A program made the position numbers and the translations under genes. From Lentinula raphanica (lineage: Eukaryota > Basidiomycota > Agaricomycetes > Agaricales > Omphalotaceae): a DNA stretch of 64,000 nt. Location: assembly GCA_027919835.1 (NCBI GenBank), contig JANVFP010000014.1, forward strand, positions 558,001 to 622,000, given 5' to 3'. The stretch's first letter is position 1, and each line of letters opens with the position of its first letter. Under the pieces are notes generated by a model, which did not search any database, was not told where the DNA came from, and saw only the letters and a list, made by a program, of their open reading frames with translations. Shown here one piece after another: positions 1 to 11,212 of the stretch.

Positions 1-985
1 CCAGGAATGATGGTCGATGCTCCCATGAGGATCAACGTAATCGCTAGAATTCCGAATCAGATCTCTATGCTTTTTGTTCAGAATACGTATATGGTACTTA
101 CTGTGCAGCCTCGAGAATCGAGCAGATAGTAGCATCATCTCTTCCACGGCATTTGTAGTATAATGAATAAAGCGGGCATGCTTCGAACAAACGACCTTCT
201 AAACACATACAAGTCCACCAGGACGGCTTTGACAAAGTTGGGATTCGTAGGAGAGACGGGCGGACGTCTGTGAACTAAATCTTGGATTTGCAGATCGGGG
301 GGTGATAGGTTGCTGAAGTATGCGTCCAACAAAGAAGTGTCCATGCGAGAGGAGGTAAGAGGAGAGTCCGAGGACAGGTTTCGCCGCTCTCGCATGCAAG
401 AAATTTTGCCAAGTGAGGAAGAACCTTTGAGAATAATGTGAAAGGATATCGATAGGAGCAGCTTAACGGCCTTTGACCTAACAAGGCTTTCCCGGATATC
501 TCGTCGGCGGTGCTGAAGGTAGGTAGGTATCCTTCTCCCTGTATTGTCTCGCTCGTTTCGGATAGAGACAAACAACTCGAATCTGCGTACATGACTTCTG
601 GGCGAGGGATATCCGGTTGCCCATGTTCAAAAATGTCGAGTTGAAAACTAGGCGACATGATTTCCTTCATATGTGCCTACTTTTGAGCTACTGTTGTGTG
701 GGCCAAGGGGAGATGCCCAAAAGACATGTGTTTTTGGTCTGAGGGGATTGAGATCAGGGAGCATGTATGCGGTACATATACAGTCTCGTGTCTCTTGACA
801 GTCATTGACGATCGACGAGAATGTAGGGAGAAAGCGGGGGGCGGAGAAGACGAAGACGTTATCCATGAATGAGGGAACGAGGACATGCGCGTACGCGTAG
901 GTTGAATTGGTGGAGGTGGAGGTGGGAACGTGCTGGAACCTGAAGGCATATGGAAAGGTTCTGTGTGGAGACGTGCGGAGAGAAG
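1..985. other. Unassigned flank, possible minus-strand coding remnants
   Basis: No family is recognised here. Several minus-strand reading frames of 60-146 codons overlap between 135 and 1060. A stretch near 530-670 reads like ordinary protein (start motif MKEIMSPSFQLDIFEHG), but I could not join the frames with convincing splice sites. It may be the 3' end of a gene that begins outside the window or a decayed gene. No RNA gene, terminator or mobile-element end is visible. Confidence 0.3.
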
Positions 986-989
986 TAAA

Positions 990-2000
990 AAGAAGTTAGT
1001 GAGAGAACAATGGATGGGGAAAAGGTTGTCATACCTCCAAGAACTCCAACACGGTCTCATGTTATTCCTGCCTTCTTCTATGATCCAACTTCCTCCTTGA
1101 CTTTGGATCTTGTGCGGGAAGATTTTGTCGATGGTAGATAGGTTTGAGATGGGATGTAGAACAGTCTATGCGTCAAAGTTTATATGAAGGTTGCTTCGGC
1201 TGGACGTTGTAAAACAACCCTGTTTCTTAGAGTCAGTGAGAGTTGACTTTGGAACAAAAAGGCCATGACGATGCAAGTTCGGTTTCACTTCGAGAGTTTG
1301 ATGAGCATCTGAAGGAAGGAAGAACCTAGATATGGTTGTATACCTGATGTCTGAATGTTAGTATTTTCACTCAGAAATCCACAAACACAGCAAATACCTC
1401 TGACATGCATAGATATCCCTAGATATCCTGAGACTGATAATTCCAAGTTCCCTCCCTTTTTCGTCGGCGCTATGTTGAGCTTTCAAATAATTTGTCAGTA
1501 TCATATCTCAATAGTTTATCAGATTCATACCTTCTATTGTCTATCATGTATGTCCCTCTGCCTCAGCCTAATGATCCAACCTAGCCCATTCCGGTCGATT
1601 CATCCCGACCTAGTCCTGCTAACCGAAATTCCGCAAGCAAGTCTATTTCCAACGTAGAAGTTGCAGACAAGTTTGTAAATGTGGTTTGAAAGCATTGTGA
1701 TGAGCGAAGACAACTGTGAGGAGGAAGTGAGCAAATGGAGGGGTACTCGTTGAAGACTCATTGGACCTGGGTACATGAATTGAATATTGGAGAGAGAAGA
1801 GGAAGAGGTCTAGACTCTGAGCGCAAATCGTGAAGTTGGTGTCAACTTTCTCACGATATCTCTTCCTCGGCATCACCGTTCTTTCAAATATCGAGCTTCA
1901 ATCTCTCGCTGGTCCCGGTTAGGGCTCGACCGATTCAAATATAGCTGCTGAATTGGAGCCAGCCTGTCAAAAAATTAGCCATATGATTATCATCTCTCGC
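990..2000. repeat. ~1 kb dispersed direct repeat, copy 1
   Basis: This segment is repeated in the same orientation at about 6690-7690. Shared landmarks are the block around CATACCTCCAAGAACTCCAA (1030 and 6721), the block around CTTGTGCGGGAAGAT (1109 and 6808), and the block after GTATACCTGATGTCTGAAT (1338 and 7017). The copies differ by many small substitutions and indels, so the duplication is old. Neither copy contains a coding region I can support. The pair brackets about 4.7 kb, but no retroelement proteins lie between the copies, so I do not call them LTRs. Confidence 0.65.
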
Positions 2001-2009
2001 TCGTTCAAC

Positions 2010-2165
2010 ACAATATTCCGATGTTGAGAGGTCTCCGACTAAGAGGCATTCCGAGTTCATGATGTCAGCGATGTCACGTATCGAGACGTTTCGCCTCATT
2101 TCGACCTCTTGATCATGATGTCACGACATCACGATTTCGCGATGTTGGTACAAAAATCCACAGTC
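2010..2165. repeat. Short dispersed repeat B, copy 1
   Basis: A ~150-base block starting TTCCGATGTTGAGAG and ending CGCGATGTTGGTACAAA recurs at 9734-9865 in the same orientation. It is rich in the words GATGTCA, TCACGA and TCGAGAC, which form partial inverted repeats, as in a degenerate miniature element. No coding potential is seen. Confidence 0.55.
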
Positions 2166-2248
2166 GGAATTGTTTGAAAAGAACCGAAGGCCCGAGAACA
2201 TTGGAAAAGTCCCCGGACGCGCTATCTATCACATTCACGTTTCCTCCA

Positions 2249-2974
2249 CTAGCATGCTGAACGAATGGCCACCATACACTTTCCTTGGTTTTTTCTGCCA
2301 TGGATTCTAAGCTGGTGAAACGTGAGTGGTGGAGAGAAGTGGGCCGTATGCAGAAGAGCCTGATCGGAAAGAAGACTCTGATCGTAGTACAATTCTGTTA
2401 TGAACTGGTTTTTCCTCGTGTCTTCTAGCTTTGCCGGGGGATGCGGGAGTACAGTGAGAGATATACCACGCTCAGAAAAGTAGGTGTCGAGATAACTTGC
2501 GTTGTCATACTTTGTCTGTCCCTTTGGGTCACCGAACATGACAAGGGCATCGACGATGTAGCCCCTGAGGCCTGAGGACCAGAGCTTCGTACGCTGCTAT
2601 CGTTGTCGATATTCCACCGAGCTTCTCTGGAGGTGAGAATTCGAGTACTCACCGGAACCTCCAGTGGCAGTCTCAACCGGTACATGCGTCCATACTTCAG
2701 GCTCTCGTTTGTTCGTTCAGCATATTGACGAATGTGAGACGCGACTCTTTTTACTTCTGTCATCGGAAGTAAATGTTTCCGCAGTAGGTGGGTTTATATG
2801 CACCATCTGAACGCCCAAATATGGACTGATACTGAGGATCATTGTAGCGAAAGGAGCCTTCAACATGAAGAGTCGAGAAGGCCAGCGACCAGTGTGTAAT
2901 TGGACGTGTCTAAGAAACAAGCAGAGAGAAACCATGAGTTTGTGAGGGAGGTATGTCGCTGGTGTATTGTCCAC
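2249..2974 (-). CDS. Possible unrecognised split gene
   Basis: Minus-strand frames over this interval look more protein-like than chance. An upstream piece contains LRHVQLHTGRWPSRLFMLKA, and a middle piece has KYGRMYRLRLPLEV. A downstream piece reads MFGDPKGQTKYDNASYLDTY followed by SERGISLTVLPHPP. The pieces lie in different frames and could be exons separated by short introns near 2560-2650 and 2760. I recognise no domain. The gene may equally be a pseudogene, since its 3' end runs into repeat B. Function unknown. Confidence 0.25.
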
Positions 2975-2975
2975 A

Positions 2976-4095
2976 GATCACCAGCGTCTTCAGAATAGCC
3001 TGGCTGGCTGCCTGTATTTTACAAAGTTAAGTACTGGATTGAGTCTACTGCATGCAGTGTTAATGCAGTGTTGTGACTTGCAACTTGCGAGAGTTGCTTC
3101 TGTTTCGAACAGTGCTTGGAATGGATTGACAGAACTTGGGTGTAGCTCTGCTCTGGAAATCGATATGCTATGACTTTATAGGTTTCGTGTGTCTAAGTAG
3201 TATGTAAATAGTTGGCGTTTCGGACGCTGACATCATTCTTGAAGTCGTCTGCCCTTCCCACGGTCTTGAACTTTCCGTTCCTTCCTTCCTCGAGCGCGAA
3301 TTGCCTCAGATTCACAGCTTGAACAGCTCGCTGAACACGCTTGGTTACCAGGCTAACTAAGTATAATACTTTGAACATGTGTTGCGAACATTGAAAATTG
3401 AGTCGGCCCCCCAGCTACGATTCCACGCTGAGAAGACTCCTTCTTGAGTTCCTTGCGTAGGTGATACTTGCCGTAGTTGCTATGCGAGAAATATGTGGTG
3501 ATTTGTAACACAATACGCATGGGCTGAACAAAAAGCTTGAACTACAGTGTACATTTCTCAAATGAGCAGTTTGCGTATTCTTCGATCCTAGCTGGCCAGC
3601 ATTTGCCAAAGCGGAATCCGTGAACAGCTTAGACGTGGCTGGTATCTTGGTGTCACAGTGTAGATACGGGGTTCTGGGAACGTGGTCTTTGGTTCCGTGA
3701 GGTGTAGAGCGTAGTCCCTTCTCGTAGGAAGTGAGATATGTGGGTTGTTTGAAAGCTGGGCTGGTAGCAATGACTCCGATGAGGTCTAGGATTCGAGCAT
3801 TCAGCAATACTTACCATTTTCATTTCGCCTGACCCATCGTTTGTCTTCATTATCATCGCGCTTCGCTTTGTTACACTATGTCCTTGCAGGTGAGCTTCTG
3901 GGTTATGCATTGTACAAGTAAGCGTATCTATCCTTGAGACCGGGGTTCCGTAGAATTGAAGGGAATGATACTGAGGGAGTTGAGGCATCGAGTGTGGTGC
4001 TGGGAGCTACGTTTGATGGCTCTGGCTGCTGAGTAGCGATGACAAATACAAGCTGTATGACTTCCCTCATGGAAAACAAAGAAGTACGGAGCGAG
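2976..4095. other. Intergenic region, no gene recognised
   Basis: Only short overlapping frames occur on both strands. None is longer than about 130 codons and none has a recognisable motif. No repeats, RNA genes or regulatory motifs could be supported. Confidence 0.4.
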
Positions 4096-6130
4096 CCTTG
4101 ATTTGCTCCTCCGGAACAGGTGACGATGGTGTTGTTTTTGGTGATGTTGTCACCGTCGTCAAAGCCATCAACGACCTCCTCCTCCTCACCATTCCCTTCG
4201 ACCAACATATCCCTCGCAGGTGCTATATTCTTCACCATCACCCCAATTGTTTCTAAAAAGGTCGTTGTGTGTATGTGTCCGTCGCCCCATCGTCGTGCCG
4301 GCGCTGGTGCTCGGAGTCAATTGCTAACAATCACCCCTCCTTTCTTCATTCTCGATCTTTCCCTAGCCCGATGGGAGGAGGTGAGATTTTTGACTTCCCA
4401 ATAGTGATAGGCTCATCCTTGACCGACTTGGGCAACCTCATCATTCCACCCATCTCACCACCTACCCCTACCCTACCTATCCCTATCCCCGTATTCGTCC
4501 CTATCGTCACCCCACTCGGAGAAACCGTACCGACCTCTCCCATCCCTCCAGCAACCCTAACCGCCAGCTGCACCTGGCCCACCCTCACCACGACCGAATC
4601 CCCAAAATGTGATCAGACAAACACATACTGGTTCCCAAGCGAGAGCAGCGTCGTTGGTGGGGAGGTGGATCCGAGTGGGATGAGGATCAGGCTAGGGCAG
4701 CTTGAGTTTGGGTTTGGAGAGTGTCCTCGTTGGTCTCATCGTCGTATTCCTTGTCGTGGGGTAATTGCGGCGAAAGTGGGGATGATCAACGTTAACAACA
4801 AGCAACGCCAACCTCCCCAGATACATATCACCCACAAGAAACTTGTTCTTCTCGACCTCTGTCCATGCTACGACGGTGCTCCAGGGTCAGTCGACCGAGG
4901 CGAGTTTTTTGATTCGCGTAGGAGGGAGGTTGTCATTATCTATCTTTCGAGGATTTGAATTTCGAGCCCTTCGAATCTCTCGAGGATATCGAGTGTTTGG
5001 CATTACCCTTCTCCTTCTCCTCATCCCTCTCAACTCGAGTCCGTTTCTTGCCTTTCCCTTGCCTTTGTCCCTCCCTCGATCCTTTTCATCAAAAACATGC
5101 CATATGATCATCCTCCCACGAAGCACAACCACTCCTCCTCCTCCTATCTGTCTTGTCCGCTGTGAAATGTCGGTTGTTTTCTTCGTTCCCATCCTCCTCC
5201 TCATCAACCGACACAGACACAGACACCCGTCTTGTCCTAGCCAAATTGCACCGAATCGGGGTGTACTCCATCAAGAGCGGAGGAGTGGAATACATGTCCG
5301 CAGTCGAGGTGAGGGGCAAGGTGAGGCTGGTTAGGGTTGTGAGGGGTGGTGCTGCTGCTGAAGGAAGAGAAGGAGCTGCAGGAGGAGGAGAGAACGACGA
5401 AGATGAATACGAAAAGGATAAGAAAAGAGATGAGGAAGAAGGTGGAGGAGGGCGAAGAGTTGAAAGAGTTGGAGGAGAAGACACCCAAGTCGAATTCGAT
5501 AAGATCCTCGTCCTCCTCGACAATCCAGATGTCGAGATCCTCGTCCTAGGCAATATCGGAAACCAGAACCAAAACGGGAACGTAAGCAATAGGATAGGCA
5601 TCCTAAAAACCATCCCGATACAAGAATGTGGACGACGCCCGGAGGAGTTTTGTATGGATCTGCAAGTCGTGTGGGGTACAAAGATCACAACGGGGAGTAC
5701 AGCGGCGGTGGCGGCGATATGCATTGCCTATGCAGGTGTCCTCCCCGTAGTATGTAAGAGAGCGGGGAGGTGGAGAGTGTGCAGGTGGAGGGGATGATGA
5801 ATCTCATTGGTGTTGGTGTTTCTGGCGCTCAAGGAGCAGAAAAAGACAAGAGACAGATATGGATGATCCACCTCCGAGATCGGAAAGAACGACTGGAGAT
5901 GGTGGTAAAGATTCTGGTTGTCCCGGTTGGGTTTGATTGGGAAGAAGGTGGTGTGGAGTTACTCGATGGAGATGGGGATGGAGACGGAGGAGGAGAACTC
6001 GACGTCGAGGACATCGAGAGAGATAACGATCCCATATAAAGATATCCCGCTGCCTGAGCCGGATGGTCAGGTGTTTATTGTTCCTCTTTCTTCTTCTTCC
6101 TCTGGTGAAGGGGTGAGTTTTGGAATGTAG
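4096..6130 (+). CDS. Unrecognised multi-exon gene or gene remnant
   Basis: Plus-strand frames across this interval have protein-like composition. One block near 4380-4560 is proline/threonine-rich. A block at about 5210-5330 contains RLVLAKLHRIGVYSIKSGGV. A Glu/Arg-rich linker is followed by VEFDKILVLLDNPDVEILVL at about 5490, and a hydrophobic stretch of Ala, Ile and Val lies near 5700. A last piece at about 5820-6120 contains IWMIHLRDRKERLEMVVKIL. The pieces are in different frames; I did not resolve the introns and cannot exclude frameshifts. No family was recognised. A long minus-strand frame at 5089-5724 is a Ser/Pro-rich antisense shadow. Confidence 0.3.
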
Positions 6131-6689
6131 TTGAGATGAGTGTCATTCTTGGGCTCGAGCTTGGGATATTCGAACGGTTTGAGAGCTTCGTGCTCTAGGA
6201 CAATAAAGGACGATGGAGGACTATGCCAATACTATGCACTGTCAGAGTCACAGTCAGAGTTGTAGCGACTTCCTGACTAACGAATCCTTACCGATCATTC
6301 CTACAATGTTGAGCAAAGTTGTTTGGGAGTTGGCTATAGTGGATTTCGAGAAGACACTTAAATCATAACGTGAACAGCTACTAACCTGGAACCTTGCGAG
6401 CTTGAACCTTGGTCTGCTCTACGGTCTTAGTCTACCTTGGAAAACCCAACTTTGACAAACAATAGTACAGTTGTTCCGATATCGATAGAGTATCTCCCTG
6501 TTATTTCAATGTTTGACCGGCAGCCCTTCCATCCTCCTGTAGTACACATTATGACAACAGTGACGATTGATGAAACTGGAAACGAAGGGAATTTGGACGT
6601 TATGTGTATGTGTGTGTTCAACGTTATAACGTTCAACGGACGTAGTCAATGACTCCTAGCAATAACATTCGAGCTAGAAGTAAAGAGAA
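6131..6689. other. Intergenic region, nothing recognised
   Basis: No convincing coding frame, RNA gene or repeat was found between the unrecognised coding region and the second copy of the ~1 kb direct repeat. Confidence 0.4.
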
Positions 6690-7690
6690 GTTAGTGAAGG
6701 ACCGAACGTGGAAAGGTGGTCATACCTCCAAGAACTCCAACACGGTCCCATGTTAATATTTATTCCCGCCTTCCTCTATGATCAAACTTCTTCCTTGACC
6801 TTGGATCTTGTGCGGGAAGATTTCGTCGATGATGGATAGTTTGAGATGGGATAGTAAAACGTTCATAGTTTGTGTGAAGGTTGCTTCGGCTGGACGTTAA
6901 ACTTGTAATATACCGGGTGGTATGAGAAACGACTCTGTTTCTCGGAGTCAATGGGATTTGAAGTTCGGTTTCGCTTCGAGAGTTGATGAGCGTCTAGAGA
7001 AAGCAAGATATGGGTCGTATACCTGATGTCTGAATTTTCGTTCTTTTACTCAAAAATTCACAAACACAACATGTACCTCTCTCGTGTATGGCTATCCCGA
7101 GACTGATCCTTCAGAGTTCCCTCCCGTTCTTGTCGTTGAGCTTTCGAAATAATTCGTCAGCATCATCATATCTCAAGCAGTCTATCAGATTCATACCTTC
7201 AATTGTCTTCCGCTGCCTCAGCATAATCCAACCTATCCCATTCCGGTCTATTTATCCCGACCTAGTCCTGCCGCTAACCGAGATCCCGCAAGCAGGTCCA
7301 TTTACGATGTAGAACTTGCAGGCGAGTTTGTACATGTGGCTTGCAAGCATTGCGACGAGCTAAGAGGAAGAAGTGAGCAAATGGAGGGGTCGTTGTTGAA
7401 GATTCATTGGGGGAGAGGTAGATATTGGGTACCTGGGTATGTTGATTAAATATTGGAGAGAGTCTGAGTGCACATGCTTGATCAAGCGCTCATCGACATC
7501 GTGAGCAACCTGAGTTAGTTTCAACTTTTCCACGATATCTCTTCCTCGACATCACCACCTCTGGACCACCTCTGTGCTACATAGCAAGTTTGTTCTTTCA
7601 AATATCTAGCTTCAATCTTTCATTCGCTGGTCTTTCGAACATAGCTGCTGAATTGGAACATAGCTGCTGAATTGGAACCAGCCCGTCGGA
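6690..7690. repeat. ~1 kb dispersed direct repeat, copy 2
   Basis: This is the diverged direct copy of 990-2000. It ends just upstream of the VWA pseudogene, where the words AACATAGCTGCTGAATTGGA are themselves duplicated in tandem (7638-7676). Small indels distinguish it from copy 1. Confidence 0.65.
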
Positions 7691-7699
7691 AAAAATAGC

Positions 7700-9075
7700 T
7701 ATATGATATTATCAACTCTTGCTTGCTCGACACAGACACAGACGCCGACAATGATGCACGATGTCTTGACCGTCCTTGCAATTCGGAAACTAGAACATCA
7801 TATGGGCGTTCATCTTGGTTTGGAACTTACAACTGTACTCATAGGCTTAGGGTGCATCCGGGATCGATACACCTCATCTCATTTCAGAATGCAACATTGT
7901 TCAGTATCGAATGCACGTCTTACCCACGAGAACGTTCCGTTCACTACCGACATCCCCATTCGGCAATGAGGCAGAATCCGCTGTCACGTCTTCCTCTGGG
8001 TACAACTTCACACTCGGTCTTGGACGACCCTCTAGTATCAGTGCCGTCAATGGAGTCCCTGATGCCAACTTTGCCACTGCCACCGTCACTGTTCGTCGAA
8101 TGGCGTTGACAACCGGTCCCGCCAAAGATATCATAGTCATCATCGCCGCAGATTGTCTCGTCAATCCCCGTGCATTCATTGAACCCCATCCGTCCCCAGA
8201 TCACTCGAAGGCTGCTATCGGGCTCACTTTGGTGCCACATTTCAATGTGCATATCTGTCCTGAGATGGAGTATATCGTGCTCGTCGACCGAAGTGGGAGT
8301 ATGGACGACGTGACGATGGAGATGACGCGTCAATCGATTATCGTGCTCTTGCCTGGCCTCCCTTCTCGTGGATCATATTCCAACATCTTCTCGTATGCTA
8401 CAACCGTCACTTCACTCTGGGACCGTAGTAGGACATATGATCAAGCAACGGTTGATGAAGCTTCGCGACACTTGAAGTAAGTCATTTACTACATCCAAAC
8501 TTCAACTCACTGATCAATTTCAGCTCTATGAAAGCAAACTCTGGAGGTACAGAAATTCCCGATGCACTCCAAGCCGTTTTCAAATCTCTTCCCTCAAAAC
8601 TCGCTCGCCCTGTTTCCATTTTCCTCTTGATGGACAGTGGTGTTTGGGGTTCACTCCTCCAAAACTGCGTGACCACAGACCAAAAAGCCATCGCTGACTG
8701 CAGTACAGACACCGCGTTCATGCATGTCTTCACCATCGGCATGGGCATCGGCAGCGGTGTCTCGACTGAAGCCTGTGACAGAATCGCACGGGTCGGGCAG
8801 GAGGCGGAACTTTGACCTACATCGTCGCTGAGAACGAACAGTTCATTGGAGATGTACCAGGATGGTTCGTGCGGCACGAACTCCTCCTATCGTTGATATC
8901 AAGGTCACTTGGGTCACCCTTCAGAAAGACCCAAGGGAAGTCCATGTGCTGCAAAGAAGACGAGAACTGGGGCGGGATAATGTTTCAGGCCTTGTGCTAC
9001 GCCATGTCAAAGTATGGTGGTTTTCCTGACGTCGTAGACTCTGTCATTAACAAGAACACAGCTACCTCAGCTTGA
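7700..9075 (+). pseudogene. VIT/VWA-domain protein, broken by frameshifts
   Basis: The middle of the frame at 7950-8815 encodes a von Willebrand factor A domain. The metal-site motif is VDRSGSM (about 8284), followed by YSNIFSYAT, GGTEIPDAL, RPVSIFLLMD and FTIGMGIGSGVSTE. The part before it resembles the linker after a VIT domain in fungal VWA proteins. An intron (GTAAG near 8479 to CAG at 8523) joins RHL to NSMKANSGG. The expected continuation GGGT-LTYIVAENEQFIG is present but one frame off, breaking at about 8797-8800. The further continuation TRMVRAARTPPIVDIKVTW lies in yet another frame from about 8852. At least two frameshifts therefore disrupt the gene. Such proteins are usually cytoplasmic scaffolds of unknown role in fungi. 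The degraded state fits the repeat-rich surroundings. Confidence 0.75.
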
Positions 9076-9733
9076 GTAAAGATATGTCCGTCTTGTATCG
9101 TTGAAAGTACACCGAATGGGTTGGTGGCCTGTCTTAGCTCCCCTGTGCCTTGTTCTTGTCGGTCCATAAGACTGTCATGAGGTCTGGTCATTTCTCAAAT
9201 TAAAAATTACAAGCTGATTGAATACCTTGCCCAGCAAAAATCTTGAGACCAGCGCCCTCCGAAGTACAGTACTGGGTCCAAGGAGGAACCACAATGAGGG
9301 AAAGCTTGCATGTAGCCACATCGAGGAAGGCTACCTCATCCACCAGGCTTGTATCCATAGGATGAAGAACATGGAAGACAACATCCTCGTTGAGCCTGGA
9401 TGCTGTGATGAAGAAGCTTGCATGGAGAATAACCGAAGGACTGGGAGACTCGAAGTACCTGGTACAGAGTATGAGATTGTAGCAAAGTCCTGGAGTGATA
9501 AATATATCATTATTCGCATGCTAGCAGAGTGCGAAGACATACCATCGCAGATTCGCTTGGGACTTGGCAAGGACTTGGCATGATTAGAGGCGTTGAATCT
9601 GAGCTCAAGCTGGAACGTTTATACACACCCTGGATGATAGTAGACTCTTTTTATAGGTCATTGAGCTATAAGTTACTATGTAGGATTCTTTTCAAGGTGA
9701 TTCGGACTTGATTCCGACATCCAGCTGGAGGCT
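9076..9733. other. Possible decayed 3' part of the VWA locus
   Basis: A plus-strand frame of about 120 codons at 9218-9583 contains YEIVAKSWSDKYIIIRMLAE. It could be a remnant of the C-terminal part of the VWA protein, but I see no diagnostic motif. Otherwise nothing is recognised. Confidence 0.25.
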
Positions 9734-9895
9734 ATTCCGATGTTGAGATTGCCCCGACTAGCCAAGCATTCCGAGTTCACCATGTCAGCGATGTCACGAG
9801 TCGAGACATTTCGATGTCTCGATGTCACAACATCACGACTTCGCGATGTCGGTACAAATTTTCTCAGCCAAATTTTTTTTAAAAATCTGGCTGAG
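9734..9895. repeat. Repeat B, copy 2, ending in a hairpin
   Basis: The first ~130 bases match 2010-2165. They are followed at 9863-9895 by an imperfect hairpin whose arms are CTCAGCCA and TGGCTGAG around an AT-rich loop. Copy 1 lacks this clear hairpin. The composition suggests a small non-autonomous element, but no target duplication could be fixed. Confidence 0.5.
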
Positions 9896-10185
9896 TTTAA
9901 TGTGATTTTTGTTTGAGGAAAGGTTATATTTTTACAAAATTTTTCCATTGCGGATATCGAGTGTAATCTTTACATTTGCTTGCCCTTGTTATTCTATCAA
10001 TTATTGCCTGGTTTAATGGGTGAAGTATAAAAAAATTCTCACATCAATTTCGGTCTGTCAAAGAAAGGGAAAGTTTATCATTTTGCAATATGTTTGAATC
10101 CAGAAAAATGTGAATAAAGTATATATTTCTTCAGCAATATTCCAGCATTCTCATGGTGTGCAAATGATGTTTTCCCCGTAGTGTA
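9896..10185. other. AT-rich spacer upstream of the oxygenase gene
   Basis: The stretch is AT-rich with no coding frame. It is the presumed 5' region of the TET/JBP-like gene. No specific promoter element could be supported. Confidence 0.35.
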
Positions 10186-10189
10186 GGAC

Positions 10190-11037
10190 TCTCCTCACAG
10201 TAGACTCGACCCTACCAGAAGAGCAACGAAAATGTCTGTGGAACGCCATAACAGCTTTCTGCCATGTCACCGGCGTGAATCTTCTCCATAGAGACACCTC
10301 TGCGCTGGAATCTCCCCCCATTTTCCAGGTTTGGCACCTTTCTTACTATGCCAGATTCGGTCAATCAGTATGCTTTAATCGTTCCTTCTACCTAGACTCA
10401 AATTGACAGTGTCATCAGGGAAAACCTATCCCCAAAGATTTTCATCCGTTGCATATCAAGAGATCAGACGATTCAAAAGTCAACCACGGCCAGTTTTTTG
10501 TGAGGGCTTCTAGGGATCTTCAAGTGTTCGGTAGAGAGTTTGTAGCGTTGTCCGAGGCCATAGGAGAAATCCTTCAGATCATAGTAGAGAAGGTAAGAAA
10601 GCTTTCGCTAACGTGAACGCTGCCTCAGTTGACCTTTCCGTAAGCGTATCGAGCGGGATCCCGATCTCTTTGGAAAAGATGTGGAGGCTATGATAGATAT
10701 CATGCCTCTTTATGATTTTACCCCGGTCAGGCCTTTCACAGGACTGGTCATTAATGTCAACACGGCCACGGCAGCACACAAAGATGTTGGAGATTTGGGG
10801 GGCTGTTTTGTCATAAGTCTAGGATCTTACGAAGGAGGAGAGTTATGCTTATATCAGCCACGCCTCGCTGTGGAGACCAGAAATGGAGACGTCGTTTCAT
10901 TCAAATCCCAAGACTACATACATTTCAACTTGCACTACAAAGGGGATAGATGTTCCGTGGTTGTGCAAGCTGATAAAATCGGACTAGCTTACTTGAAGGA
11001 CGATAATGGATGGCAGGGCAATCCCTGGGTAATGTAA
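10190..11037 (+). CDS. TET/JBP-like 2OG-Fe(II) DNA oxygenase (5' end unresolved)
   Basis: The C-terminal exon (about 10637-11037) carries the double-stranded beta-helix core of the TET/JBP family. VINVNTATAAHKD contains the iron-binding H-x-D. It is followed by GGCFVISLGSYEGGELCLY, then NGDVVSFKSQDYIHFN with the distal histidine, and an arginine in KGDRCSVVV suited to bind 2-oxoglutarate. Upstream exons read EEQRKCLWNAITAFC, then VWHLSYYARFGQS, GKPIPKDFHPLHI and LQVFGREFVALSEAIGEIL. They are joined by introns at about 10368-10420 and 10595-10636. The first in-frame codons after the last intron require an acceptor later than CTCAG at 10626, because TGA follows directly. I did not find the start codon. 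Family members oxidise 5-methylcytosine or thymine in DNA; in basidiomycetes they are amplified with transposons. Here the gene lies beside a Plavaka element. All catalytic residues seem present, but an intact 5' end is unproven. Confidence 0.8.
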
Positions 11038-11212
11038 TATAATGATTAGAAACATGTATATACAGCAGAGCCTTTCAGCAATCGAAGCTGTAGACGAAAT
11101 ATCGACGAAATATCGGTGGACCATAGTGTAACGGCAAAGCAAAGAGACAGCGTTGAATTAAAGGAAGGCTTCCATGAGAGTGTAGAGTAGATCGATCCGC
11201 CCCTCAAGTCCC

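Noticed and set aside
5089..5724. A 211-codon minus-strand Ser/Pro-rich frame
   Set aside because: It is antisense to a Glu/Arg-rich stretch on the plus strand and shows only low-complexity sequence.
990..7690. LTR retrotransposon formed by the two 1-kb direct repeats
   Set aside because: No gag, protease, reverse transcriptase, primer-binding site or polypurine tract was found between them, and the repeats are not near-identical.
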